Shown in pieces: positions 51,050-59,406 of a DNA stretch of 64,000 nt. The DNA is from JAAYZH01 sp964479695 (lineage in GTDB: Bacteria > Bacillota > Clostridia > Saccharofermentanales > Fastidiosipilaceae). The DNA lies in NCBI GenBank assembly GCA_964479695.1, contig CAYZSO010000008.1, forward strand, positions 41,668-105,667, written 5' to 3'. Below the pieces are notes generated by a model. That model searched no databases and was not told where the DNA came from. It saw only the letters and a program-made list of their open reading frames with translations. The position numbers and the translations under genes were made by a program. Numbering within the stretch: position 1 is the first letter of the stretch; every line of letters begins with the position of its first letter.

Positions 51050-51959
51050 GTGCGCCTCCGTTGGTTAAAGAAACGAAATACTCGCCAATCGTCATGGAGG
51101 AGAGATAGAATTCGTAAATTTTGACGCCAGCATCAAACAGGATTGTGGAAATTTGCTCCGCATCAGACAAATGATCGAAAATCAAGATTTTCCCTGCGCC
51201 ATCAATCAGAAGATGGGTCTCTCCCATTTGCTCTTCAATCGCAATTACCGCTTGTGCCGGCTGGTCAACGCGCAGGACAAGCTCGGTTCGAAGGGCTTCC
51301 TTGAGGGCCGGAATGGACATTTCTTTGAGAAGTTTGCCCTTTTCCAAGAAGCCGCAATGGCTGCCGAATTCTTCAAACTCAACCGGTACGTTGGCTGTGA
51401 TGAGCACAGTTGTGAACTCATTCCGACTGACTTGCGTAATGGCATCGCGAAGTTCTTCTCTGCGTTCAAGATCGAGCCCGCGAAACGGCTCATCCAAGAT
51501 AATAATTTCGGGATGACCCAGAAGGGATGCCGCCAAGGTTAAACGTCTCAGCTTGCTGATATTATAATTTTTCACGGTCTCGTAACCCGATTCAATTCCC
51601 AGCCAATCCAAGACTTTGTCGGTTTCACTTTGCGCGTTTCTGATGCCCTTGATCTTCGCAAGATAGATCAAATTGTCCCTGGCGGTTAGGTAAGGGTAGA
51701 AAGAATCCGTCGGCAAGTAATTCATGGTGGCACGAGCTCGTTTCATGGACTGGCGGTCCGACTTGCCGTACAAAATAAGCTCACCTGAATCCGCATGGCA
51801 AATTCCGGCGATGATTTTCAGAAGGCTTGTCTTGCCGGAGTCTTCCCGCCCGTAAAGCGTGTAGATTGAACCATAGGGCACTCGTATGTTGATGTTTGAG
51901 AGCGCGTCTGTGGATCCATGTTTCTTCGTAAGCCCCGATGTTTCGATCGCATATTCCAC
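51042..51959 (-). CDS. ABC transporter ATPase with degenerate signature
   Basis: The 305-residue ATPase has Walker A YGREDSGKTSLLK near residue 40 and Walker B IIILDEPFRGLD. The signature, usually LSGGQ, reads YNISKLRRLTLAASLLG, so the Gly-Gly is lost. The C-terminal 80 residues form an extra domain as in CcmA/BcrA-like exporters. Together with the permease and kinase genes it makes a peptide-resistance-like or lipid-linked export unit, by inference only. Confidence 0.88.
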   Translation of the reverse strand: MEYAIETSGLTKKHGSTDALSNINIRVPYGSIYTLYGREDSGKTSLLKIIAGICHADSGELILYGKSDRQSMKRARATMNYLPTDSFYPYLTARDNLIYLAKIKGIRNAQSETDKVLDWLGIESGYETVKNYNISKLRRLTLAASLLGHPEIIILDEPFRGLDLERREELRDAITQVSRNEFTTVLITANVPVEFEEFGSHCGFLEKGKLLKEMSIPALKEALRTELVLRVDQPAQAVIAIEEQMGETHLLIDGAGKILIFDHLSDAEQISTILFDAGVKIYEFYLSSMTIGEYFVSLTNGGAHA

Positions 51960-52046
51960 TTCCCGTTCGCTCCTTCCCGCCGGAGGATCGTTCGGGTAGG
52001 GGGATCTACCGAACGCATGGTCCGTCTTGTTCTACGTTTATTTGAA

Positions 52047-52166
52047 GTCTGATGTCTCTAAGTACGATGTCTCTAGGTCTGATGTCTCTAAGTACGATGT
52101 CTCTAGGTCTGATGTCTCTAGCCACGATTTTCTGAACTATGATCTCCCGAATTACGCCTTGCTGAA
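52047..52166. repeat. Eight 15-bp tandem repeats spanning the stop of the response regulator
   Basis: Units of 15 bp, from GTCTGATGTCTCTAA and GTACGATGTCTCTAG at the distal end (52047-52121, nearly identical) to increasingly diverged units up to 52166. The last unit contains the stop codon and the final Ser-Lys-Ala codons of the response regulator gene. The array separates that gene from the ABC ATPase gene. Confidence 0.88.
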
Positions 52167-52880
52167 CTGCGATTTCTTGTGCGCGGAAACCGGTCTGAAA
52201 CGGAAGCCGACACCCCAAATCGTTTCAATCGGATCATTGGTCAAGTACTCCCGAAGCTTATTACGCAAGCGGGAAATATGGACATTGATCGTGTTGTCAT
52301 CGGTCAGATACATTGTGCCCCAAACAGCTGTGTAGAGCTCTTCCTTGGTCACGACTTTGTTCTGTTCGCGCACAAGATAGGTCAAAAGGTCAAATTCTTT
52401 CAACGGTAAATATAGCTTCTCACCGTCTATTTGAAGCTCATGGGTCTGTGTGTCAATCTGAAGATCCCCCGAAACCAATACTTCTGAGGCCACTTGTTCA
52501 TCATTAAGCAAACGTCTCAACTGGGTGCGAATTCTCGCAGTCAATTCAGCTGTCTGGAAGGGTTTGGCAATATAGTCATTTGCGCCCAGATCGAGCACAT
52601 CCACCAAGGTATGGGTATCCCCTTTCGCAGTCAAGACAATAACCGCAACATTGGAAGAGCCTCGGAAAATCCTAAGCAGTTCTTCGCCCGACGTATCCGG
52701 CAGCATCAGGTCCAGGATAATCAGATCAATAGGGCGCTTTGCTCGTTCACTCCAATAGGTTAAGGCATCAATTCCGGAAAACGCCTGCAGGCATTGGTAG
52801 TCGTCCTGAAGAAGTTCTTTTAAGAGAGAATTTATTTCAGGGTCATCGTCTACGATGAGAATTCGTTTCTTGTCAGTCAT
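52152..52880 (-). CDS. OmpR-family response regulator
   Basis: The 242-residue protein has a receiver domain (ILIVDDDPEINSLL, phosphoacceptor Asp57 in ILDLMLPDTSG, the Lys in IAKPFQTAEL) and a C-terminal winged-helix DNA-binding domain (LKEFDLLTYLVREQNKVVTK, NVHISRLRNKLRE, GVGFRFRP). The start at 52880 has a GGAGGAG site. It overlaps the GDPD gene by eight bases and is upstream of the ABC-kinase set on the same strand, so all five may form one unit interrupted by the repeat array. Confidence 0.94.
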   Translation of the reverse strand: MTDKKRILIVDDDPEINSLLKELLQDDYQCLQAFSGIDALTYWSERAKRPIDLIILDLMLPDTSGEELLRIFRGSSNVAVIVLTAKGDTHTLVDVLDLGANDYIAKPFQTAELTARIRTQLRRLLNDEQVASEVLVSGDLQIDTQTHELQIDGEKLYLPLKEFDLLTYLVREQNKVVTKEELYTAVWGTMYLTDDNTINVHISRLRNKLREYLTNDPIETIWGVGFRFRPVSAHKKSQFSKA

Positions 52881-53622
52881 GAGCTCCTCCACTTCTGGCA
52901 TAGGCCAAAGCCCGCGCCGGATAGTTTGTGATGATTGCATCAACTCCGATGTCCAGCATTTGTTCTATGTCCGCTGGTTCATTTACCGTCCACGTGTTCA
53001 GTTTGAGGCCCGCTTCATGAACAGAGTCAAGGTAGGCCTCTGTCACCAGATCCTGGCGTGGATGCAAGGCCTCCATCTTGCTATGCTTGGCCAGTCCTAT
53101 TGTAAAGGTATGTTGTTTTTCAAACAAGAAGGCACAGGCAATTTCCGGCCTTCGCTTCTTCAAGCGCATCATGTAAGGGAAAACAAAAGACGAGAAGATA
53201 ACCTGCCCTACCATATCTTGCTTAATAACCTCCGAAGCCGCTTCTTCAGCTAAGGTTCGATATTGATACAGGGCATGATATGAGTGTTTGACTTCTAGAT
53301 TGACGTAGAAGTTTGCGGCTTTGGCCAAAGTCAGCAGCTCCGCCAATGTCATAATCGGTTCAGCTGGGAAATCTCCAAAATGCTTGGCAAAATTCAACTG
53401 GCGAAGTTTTGCCAACGTGAAGTCTGAGACCTTGCCCGGAGTTCCAGTGAGGCGAAGGAGTTCCTCATCATGGCAAATGACAATCCGATTATCCCGGGTA
53501 TAGCGGATATCGGTCTCTATACCATCGGCACCTTGTGCAGCGGCTAATTCAAAGGCTGCCCGGGTATTCTCCGGAGCTTCACCACTCGCACCTCTGTGAG
53601 CTAGTATCTTACACGAATGCAT
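52873..53622 (-). CDS. Glycerophosphodiester phosphodiesterase
   Basis: The 249-residue enzyme hydrolyses glycerophosphodiesters to glycerol-3-phosphate and an alcohol. It has the GDPD motifs ILAHRGASGEAPENT (catalytic His), DGIETDIRYTRDNRIVICHDE and, near the end, LKLNTWTVNEPADI and GVDAIITNYPARAL. No signal peptide is present, so it acts inside the cell. The stop overlaps the response regulator start. Confidence 0.93.
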   Translation of the reverse strand: MHSCKILAHRGASGEAPENTRAAFELAAAQGADGIETDIRYTRDNRIVICHDEELLRLTGTPGKVSDFTLAKLRQLNFAKHFGDFPAEPIMTLAELLTLAKAANFYVNLEVKHSYHALYQYRTLAEEAASEVIKQDMVGQVIFSSFVFPYMMRLKKRRPEIACAFLFEKQHTFTIGLAKHSKMEALHPRQDLVTEAYLDSVHEAGLKLNTWTVNEPADIEQMLDIGVDAIITNYPARALAYARSGGAHD

Positions 53623-53764
53623 AAATCCTCACTTACGTTATCGAATCAAAGGTCGGATCTTCTTAAGATGCTTAAAAAAGAAATTACATGTAGGTAATCT
53701 TTCTTACATCGGCCTTAATGATACAGGAATATTTCAGATATTGTCGTTCAGATAAGACGTTTTG

Positions 53765-53868
53765 TTTCGTTTTGTTTCGTTTTGTTTCATCGTGAAGTAT
53801 GGCATGAAAATAAGCATGAAAGTAGGCATGATAAAAGGCATGATAAAAGGCATAAAAATAGGCATGAA
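53765..53868. repeat. Low-complexity repeats between GDPD and tRNA-Lys
   Basis: GTTTCGTTTT is repeated three times and then GGCATGATAAAA-type 12-bp units follow about six times. I see no gene. Confidence 0.7.
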
Positions 53869-53900
53869 AAAAGCCCCGGATTACAATACATCCGAGGCTC
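53866..53900 (-). terminator. Intrinsic terminator after tRNA-Lys
   Basis: On the minus strand GCCTCGGA ... TCCGGGGC forms an 8-bp stem with one mismatch or G-T pair, followed by six T. It begins three bases after the tRNA. Confidence 0.82.
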
Positions 53901-53903
53901 ATC

Positions 53904-53979
53904 TGGTGCGTCTTCAGGGACTCGAACCCTGGGCCCACTGATTAAGAGTCAGTTGCTCTACCAACTGAGCTAAAGACGC
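53904..53979 (-). tRNA. tRNA-Lys (anticodon CUU)
   Basis: The 76-nt minus-strand sequence folds as a cloverleaf: acceptor GCGTCTT / AAGACGC, D-arm AGCTCAGTTGGTAGAGC, anticodon arm CTGACTCTTAATCAG with CTT, T-arm GGGTTCGAGTCCC and encoded CCA. Confidence 0.95.
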
Positions 53980-54161
53980 GAGGCACGTGGAACATAATAG
54001 TCATTTGTTTCTAACGTGTCAAGCACTTTTTCCTTCGCCTGACTCTCCGTCTGACTCTCGCCTTTAACTCGTCCTTAACTCATCCCCAACTGGTGTCTAA
54101 CTCTACTCTGACTCTTGCCTAATTCTCGTTAAACTCTCGTCTAACACTCTTTAGAATCTAC

Positions 54162-55274
54162 TCAGACATTGCCCGCAGGAGGCTCCGGACCATTCCCTTG
54201 TGAAGATTGACCGGGTTGGTAAGGCTGTCCGGGCTGGTACGGTTGTCCCGGCTGATAGGCTTGCCCGGGTCCTGCTTGCATCCTTCCGGTAGGATCCGCC
54301 GGATTCTGCCAGCCGGGAGCATAAGGATCGGTCACCGAAGCTTGAAAATTTCCGACCGGCGGTGGTGTGAGGACGAAGCCCAGTTCTTCCATGGTTGTAT
54401 CGCCTCTGGCAACGGAAATACTGCGAAGTTTCGCATAGAGTTCCGCCATCGTTTGCTCATAATAGGGCTGGAGGAAGAGGAAACCAATTCCGCAGGTAAG
54501 AGCACTTAGGAGAGCCCAACCGATGAAAGACAGCGACAGCCCGATCAGATGCAGCTTATTCCCTTTCATCATCTTCTTGCTAAGTTCCAGTGACCTCTTG
54601 TACCCGATTGTTGGGTTATCAGCCAGAATATAGGGATTCATTGCATAGGCAAGCGAACGATTAATCAGTGGGATCAGTCCGACAAACATAAGGAGTACAC
54701 CTACCAGAGTTGGAACAAGCTGCCAAGTATCTGTAATGGAAAATTCATAACCATATTGTGTCGTGTAGCCCATATATGAGCTGCCTGCCATGGCAAGGAT
54801 CATCCCGGCAAAAGTAACCAAACCCCAGAGGAACAGCCAGAGTCGCTCCCATAAACGACCGACAACCAGTTTCATATAATTGCTGCCAAAGTGCTGGAAC
54901 AGCATCCCCAGCGGAGGAGCCAGAGGTGTTTCGCGATTGCGGACAAACCAGTTATTCATACTGACCTTAAACGGGTCAGAGAAAAATACCGAAACCAAGA
55001 TACTGGCCAGGCTTGAGATCACCACAAAAAAGATACCCCAACCTCGCAGCGCCGGCAAATTCTGCCAGTTGAACTCGGGAGGCATTCCGTTCCTACTGAA
55101 ACGGAAGGAGTCCGCAATGGTGTTAACCATCGATCCCGCCCCGGTAAGCGCTCCGGCGATCGATTGAACAATAGAGTTGATTATGGTAATAATCAAACAA
55201 ATAGCAATGGCGCTGCCCCAACTGTTCTTGAGGTGAAAACGGGCGTCTGCACGTAACTCAGGATTTTTCCACAT
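54162..55274 (-). CDS. DUF975 family membrane protein
   Basis: The 370-residue protein has the DUF975 start MWKNPELRADARFHLKNSWG and six or so hydrophobic segments, including INRSLAYAMNPYILADNP and GYKRSLELSKKMMKGNKLHL, the most conserved part of the family. After residue 310 comes a Pro/Gly/Gln tail with YQPGQ repeated, encoded by a 15-bp tandem array. The function is not known. Start: first ATG, with a GGAGCTC site. Confidence 0.85.
   Translation of the reverse strand: MWKNPELRADARFHLKNSWGSAIAICLIITIINSIVQSIAGALTGAGSMVNTIADSFRFSRNGMPPEFNWQNLPALRGWGIFFVVISSLASILVSVFFSDPFKVSMNNWFVRNRETPLAPPLGMLFQHFGSNYMKLVVGRLWERLWLFLWGLVTFAGMILAMAGSSYMGYTTQYGYEFSITDTWQLVPTLVGVLLMFVGLIPLINRSLAYAMNPYILADNPTIGYKRSLELSKKMMKGNKLHLIGLSLSFIGWALLSALTCGIGFLFLQPYYEQTMAELYAKLRSISVARGDTTMEELGFVLTPPPVGNFQASVTDPYAPGWQNPADPTGRMQAGPGQAYQPGQPYQPGQPYQPGQSSQGNGPEPPAGNV
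54205..54275. repeat. 15-bp in-frame tandem repeat in the DUF975 gene
   Basis: About four units of 15 bp, related to GGCTGGTAAGGTTGTCC in register, encode repeated Tyr-Gln-Pro-Gly-Gln near the C-terminus. Confidence 0.75.
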
Positions 55275-55322
55275 GATGAGCTCCCTTCGGATCTTAGAAG
55301 ATCCACAATACCCTTCCGGTGC

Positions 55323-55370
55323 CTACTTATGTTCTCCTTGTAGACGACTACTTATGTTCTTCTTGCAATG
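55323..55370. repeat. 25-bp direct repeat upstream of argJ
   Basis: CTACTTATGTTCTCCTTG and CTACTTATGTTCTTCTTG lie 25 bp apart in the divergent gap between argJ and the DUF975 gene, where the argJ promoter is expected. Confidence 0.7.
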
Positions 55371-55413
55371 ATACAATACTGTAAATTAATCTTCTAGTTG
55401 ATTGGAGCAACAC

Positions 55414-56640
55414 ATGGAATATTTTGATGGAAGTATTACCTCGCCCCGGGGGATTCTGGCCTCCGGAACCGCATGCGGAATCAAGAAGAATAACAAACCG
55501 GATTTGGCTTTGGTCCAGGTAAATGGGCTGGGAACCGCCGCTTCCGTTTTTACCAGTAATCAGGTAAAAGGACATAGCCTCTTACGCAGTCTGGAACTGG
55601 CCAAACAGGAGAAGCCCATCCGCGCACTGGTCATTAACAGCGGAAATGCAAATGCTTGTGTTGGTTCGCAAGGAGACCTTGATGCCGAACTCATGGCAGA
55701 GCTCACGGCCAAGGCTCTGGGAGTCGATCCGGATGAAGTGTTCACAGCTTCTACCGGGGTAATTGGTCAACTCATGCCCATGACGAAGGTGGCATCCGGA
55801 ATTGCTCGGGCAGCATCCTTACTTTCGCATGATACCTCGGCTGGTCACAGTGCCTGTGAAGCGATCATGACCACGGATAAAATTCAGAAAGAAGCGGCTG
55901 TCAGTTTCCAGATTGGCGACAAGGAAGTCATCCTGGCCGGAATGGCCAAGGGCAGCGGCATGATCCATCCCAACATGGCTACAATGATTGCTGTCATTAC
56001 AACAGACGCATTGGTCGACCGTGATTTTCTCCGCTACGCACTGCGCCTGGTCACTAATAAGACCTTTAACAGAGTATCCGTAGATGGGGACACCTCCGTA
56101 TGTGACTCTTGTACCATTGTGGCAACAGGGCTTGCGGAGAATGAAGCAATTGGATTCGGCGCAGATGGAGAACCGGATGCCAACGCGAAACTCTTCCTCC
56201 GCTCGCTGGAGGCTGTCTGCATGCGTCTGGCCAGAAATATAGCTGCCGACGGTGAAGGGGCAACCAAGTTAATCGATGTTCGGGTCGAAGGAGCCGCCAC
56301 GGCAGAAACGGCTTACAAAGTTGCATTGGCTGTAGCCGGATCTCCGCTTGTGAAAACAGCCATGTTTGGCGAGGACGCAAACTGGGGGCGTGTCATCACG
56401 GCTGTAGGAAACAGCGGCGTCCCGATTGCACCCGAGAAAATTGATATCTCCTTTGGGCGGTTGAAAGTTTGTGAGAACGGAGCAGGTCTGCCCTTCGACG
56501 AAGCGGAGGCTTCGGCCATTCTGGAACGAGATGAAATTATCGTCACGATTGACCTCAAGAGCGGAGCTTACTCGGATCATTACTGGACTTGCGATTTCTC
56601 CTACGAATATGTCGAGATCAACGGCAGTTACCGCAGTTAG
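55414..56640 (+). CDS. argJ: Bifunctional ornithine acetyltransferase / N-acetylglutamate synthase
   Basis: The 408-residue Ntn-type enzyme moves the acetyl group between acetylornithine and glutamate in arginine synthesis. The self-cleavage site is Ala-Thr in KGSGMIHPNMATMI; the new N-terminal Thr is the nucleophile. Other motifs are the NSGNANACVG loop and DPDEVFTASTGVIG. The start at 55414 has a GGAG site; a TTG at 55402 is in that site. No other arg genes are adjacent, so the enzyme stands alone here. Confidence 0.95.
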   Translation: MEYFDGSITSPRGILASGTACGIKKNNKPDLALVQVNGLGTAASVFTSNQVKGHSLLRSLELAKQEKPIRALVINSGNANACVGSQGDLDAELMAELTAKALGVDPDEVFTASTGVIGQLMPMTKVASGIARAASLLSHDTSAGHSACEAIMTTDKIQKEAAVSFQIGDKEVILAGMAKGSGMIHPNMATMIAVITTDALVDRDFLRYALRLVTNKTFNRVSVDGDTSVCDSCTIVATGLAENEAIGFGADGEPDANAKLFLRSLEAVCMRLARNIAADGEGATKLIDVRVEGAATAETAYKVALAVAGSPLVKTAMFGEDANWGRVITAVGNSGVPIAPEKIDISFGRLKVCENGAGLPFDEAEASAILERDEIIVTIDLKSGAYSDHYWTCDFSYEYVEINGSYRS

Positions 56641-56671
56641 TCTTACTCGTATCCCTACTGAAAGCACAATG

Positions 56672-56722
56672 AAAAACGGCCCCGACCCAAGCAACAAATG
56701 CAAAGGTCAAGGCCGTTTCTTT
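56672..56722. terminator. Bidirectional terminator between argJ and clpE-like gene
   Basis: AAACGGCC / GGCCGTTT form an 8-bp stem around a 29-base loop in which GACC / GGTC can also pair; it is flanked by A and T runs, so it can serve both converging genes. Confidence 0.8.
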
Positions 56723-56759
56723 TAATGTACACTGTAATTTTTCTGCCGGCTAGGCGCAA

Positions 56760-56793
56760 GCATTAGTGAGGCTCGAGCATTAGTGAGGCTCGA
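56760..56793. repeat. Stop-spanning 17-bp tandem repeat at the 3' end of the clpE-like gene
   Basis: Two identical 17-bp units GCATTAGTGAGGCTCGA at 56760-56776 and 56777-56793. On the minus strand the inner unit encodes the last residues Leu-Glu-Pro-His and the TAA stop; the outer unit repeats both downstream. Confidence 0.9.
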
Positions 56794-59272
56794 GCACCAA
56801 TTCACCATTCTCAACCGTCACCGCGACTCCGAAAGCACCTTTCAGCTTCCCTTGAAGCTGTAGCTCCGCCAGCGGATCTTCCAGTTTCCTGGTGATTAAT
56901 CTGCGGAGCGGACGGGCACCATATTCGTCGCTGTAGCCTTCTTTGGCCAAAAGATCCTTCGCCTCATCCGTGAGTGTCAACTCAACGCCACTGGACTGTT
57001 TGAGAGCCTTGTTCACATCAGCAATCATGAGGTCCACAATCTGCCTGATCTCTTCCGGTTTGAGCGACTGGAAGACGACCACTTCATCCACGCGATTGAG
57101 GAATTCGGGGCGGAAGAACTCACGAAGCTTGGTCAGTATTCTCTCCTCCGCAGCCTCATCTTGCGCCGAACCGAAGCCATAACCACCGCTCTTCGTCGTG
57201 CCGACATTGGACGTCATGATAATAATCGTGTTGCTGAAGTCAACCAGTCGACCATGCCCATCCGTGAGACGACCTTCGTCAAGAATCTGCAGCAGCATGT
57301 TGAAGACATCCGCATGAGCCTTCTCAATCTCGTCCAAGAGGAGGACGCTGTACGGTTTACGACGAACCTTCTCGGTCAGTTGACCCCCGTCGTCATAACC
57401 GACATAGCCCGGAGGCGAACCGATGAGTTTCGAAACCGTGTGCGGTTCCATATACTCCGACATGTCCAAACGGATCATCGCATCTTCACTGTCGAACATG
57501 ACTTCCGCCAGAGCCTTCACCAGTTCGGTTTTACCCACGCCGGTAGGACCCACGAAAATAAAGCTAGACGGTTTCTTGCGATTCCTAAGACCCGCTCTAG
57601 TCCTGCGAAGCGCTCTGGAGACTGCGGACACGGCCTTGTCCTGACCGATCACGCGCTCATGAAGTTTATCTTCAAGATTCAGCAGCTTCTCTTGTTCAGA
57701 CTGGGTCAGCGACTTCACCGGGATACCGGTCCACATGGCCACGACATCCGCGATATCATCCTCGGTGATCGGAGTCGGAGCAATCTGGGACTGAAGTTCG
57801 TCCGTTTCCTGATCAAGTTTCGATTTCTGGCTCTTCAACTCCGCCTGGCGGGCATAGTATTTTTCCAGAGCTTCATTATCACTGTCATCCGGCCGGGGTT
57901 CAGAGGATATGCGATCCAGCCTGCCGTTGATCTCTTGTTGCTCCTTCTTCAAACGCGTGTAACGGGTGAGCTTGTCATCCTTCAGATTCGCCTTGGAACC
58001 GGCTTCATCCATGAGGTCGATCGCCTTATCCGGCAAGTAACGCTCCGTCACATAGCGATCGGACAAGCGAACACAGGCTCTCAACACATCGTCTGAATAC
58101 GTCACATGATGGTGTTTCTCATATTGCGGGCGGAGTCCCTTCAGGATCTCAAACGCTTCCTCCGTTGACGGCGGATCGACAATCACCTTCTGGAAACGGC
58201 GTTCCAGGGCAGAATCCTTCTCGATGAAGCGGCGGTATTCCTCTAAGGTAGTGGAACCAAGAACTCTGATTTCGCCTTTGGCCAAAGCCGGCTTCAAGAT
58301 GTTCGCAGCATTCATTGCCCCTTCCGCGTCCCCCGCTCCCATGATGTTATGCAGCTCATCGATGACCAGGATAATATTGGCCTCCTTGGCCGCTTCATCC
58401 ACAAGCCCCTTCATGCGGCTCTCAAACTGGCCGCGGAACTGGGTACCCGCAACCATCGCCGTCATATCCAGCAAATAGACCTCCATATCCTGGAGCTTCT
58501 CCGGGACTTCGCCGGAGACGATCCGGCTGGCTAAGCCTTCGGCAATCGCTGTTTTACCCACACCGGGTTCACCCAGCAACACAGGGTTATTCTTGGAACG
58601 TCGGTTCAAAATCTGAATAACACGCCCCAGCTCTTTCTCACGACCAATCAAGGGATCCAGCTCCCCGGCCATCGCGCGGTCATTTAAGTTGCGACCGAAT
58701 TGATCCAGGAATTTCCTCTTCTTACGCCTTGTGCGCGTCTGGCGCTGCTCTTGCTGCTGCTCTCCCTTCTTAGGGAGAATCATGGGCCACTGAATATTTT
58801 CGTCGCCTTCACTCTCAGCTAAATTCCCCTGACCGGGTGCAGTGCCCAGAGGCTGATCCGAGAAGAGCTGCAGAGAGCTCTCCCGATCTTCCGGGAAATC
58901 GTCATTATCTTCTTGGTCTTCCTTATTCTGTCCGTAAATATCGATATATTCGTCCTCGTCATCACTATCTTCTTGATTACCGCCTAACAGTTCAGCCACC
59001 TGGTCCGGCATTTCACCGCCAAACATAGCCTGCAACATATTCTGCTGCCCGCTGCCCTGCATCGATTCCATCACTTCATTCAGATGTTCAGTAATCTTAT
59101 CCACGTTGTCATCATTGACTCCGCTCTTCTTAAACATTTCATCCAAACCGCCGATGCGATTCTTGTATGCACAGCTCAAGCATATTCCCTCATTAATCGT
59201 CTTCCCGTTCTCAAAACGAGTCGTAAAAATTACAGGAATATTTTTGTGGCACATGACACATTTTTGCCCCAT
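56780..59272 (-). CDS. clpE: ClpE-like ATP-dependent protease ATPase
   Basis: The 830-residue AAA+ unfoldase has an N-terminal zinc finger (CVMCHKNIP ... CLSCAYK), no Clp_N repeat, an acidic low-complexity linker (about 85-190), ATPase module 1 (GEPGVGKTAIAEG, VIDELHNI), a coiled-coil middle region, and module 2 (GPTGVGKTELVKAL, LLLDEIEKAH) with a C-terminal ClpB-D2-small domain. The zinc finger and missing Clp_N point to ClpE rather than ClpC. It should feed ClpP. A GAGGTG site precedes the ATG. One-mismatch 13-mer copy at 58280-58292. Confidence 0.88.
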   Translation of the reverse strand: MGQKCVMCHKNIPVIFTTRFENGKTINEGICLSCAYKNRIGGLDEMFKKSGVNDDNVDKITEHLNEVMESMQGSGQQNMLQAMFGGEMPDQVAELLGGNQEDSDDEDEYIDIYGQNKEDQEDNDDFPEDRESSLQLFSDQPLGTAPGQGNLAESEGDENIQWPMILPKKGEQQQEQRQTRTRRKKRKFLDQFGRNLNDRAMAGELDPLIGREKELGRVIQILNRRSKNNPVLLGEPGVGKTAIAEGLASRIVSGEVPEKLQDMEVYLLDMTAMVAGTQFRGQFESRMKGLVDEAAKEANIILVIDELHNIMGAGDAEGAMNAANILKPALAKGEIRVLGSTTLEEYRRFIEKDSALERRFQKVIVDPPSTEEAFEILKGLRPQYEKHHHVTYSDDVLRACVRLSDRYVTERYLPDKAIDLMDEAGSKANLKDDKLTRYTRLKKEQQEINGRLDRISSEPRPDDSDNEALEKYYARQAELKSQKSKLDQETDELQSQIAPTPITEDDIADVVAMWTGIPVKSLTQSEQEKLLNLEDKLHERVIGQDKAVSAVSRALRRTRAGLRNRKKPSSFIFVGPTGVGKTELVKALAEVMFDSEDAMIRLDMSEYMEPHTVSKLIGSPPGYVGYDDGGQLTEKVRRKPYSVLLLDEIEKAHADVFNMLLQILDEGRLTDGHGRLVDFSNTIIIMTSNVGTTKSGGYGFGSAQDEAAEERILTKLREFFRPEFLNRVDEVVVFQSLKPEEIRQIVDLMIADVNKALKQSSGVELTLTDEAKDLLAKEGYSDEYGARPLRRLITRKLEDPLAELQLQGKLKGAFGVAVTVENGELVLEPH

Positions 59273-59406
59273 GAGCGTTCACCTCTTTCTCATACGGTAT
59301 TACCGCAGTGTATTTACACATTGTATCGAAATTAATCGACAAATAAAGTCAAATTCGCAACAGTTAAGAAAACCGTTACAAATGGAAGGCCTAGTAAAGC
59401 GCGAAA

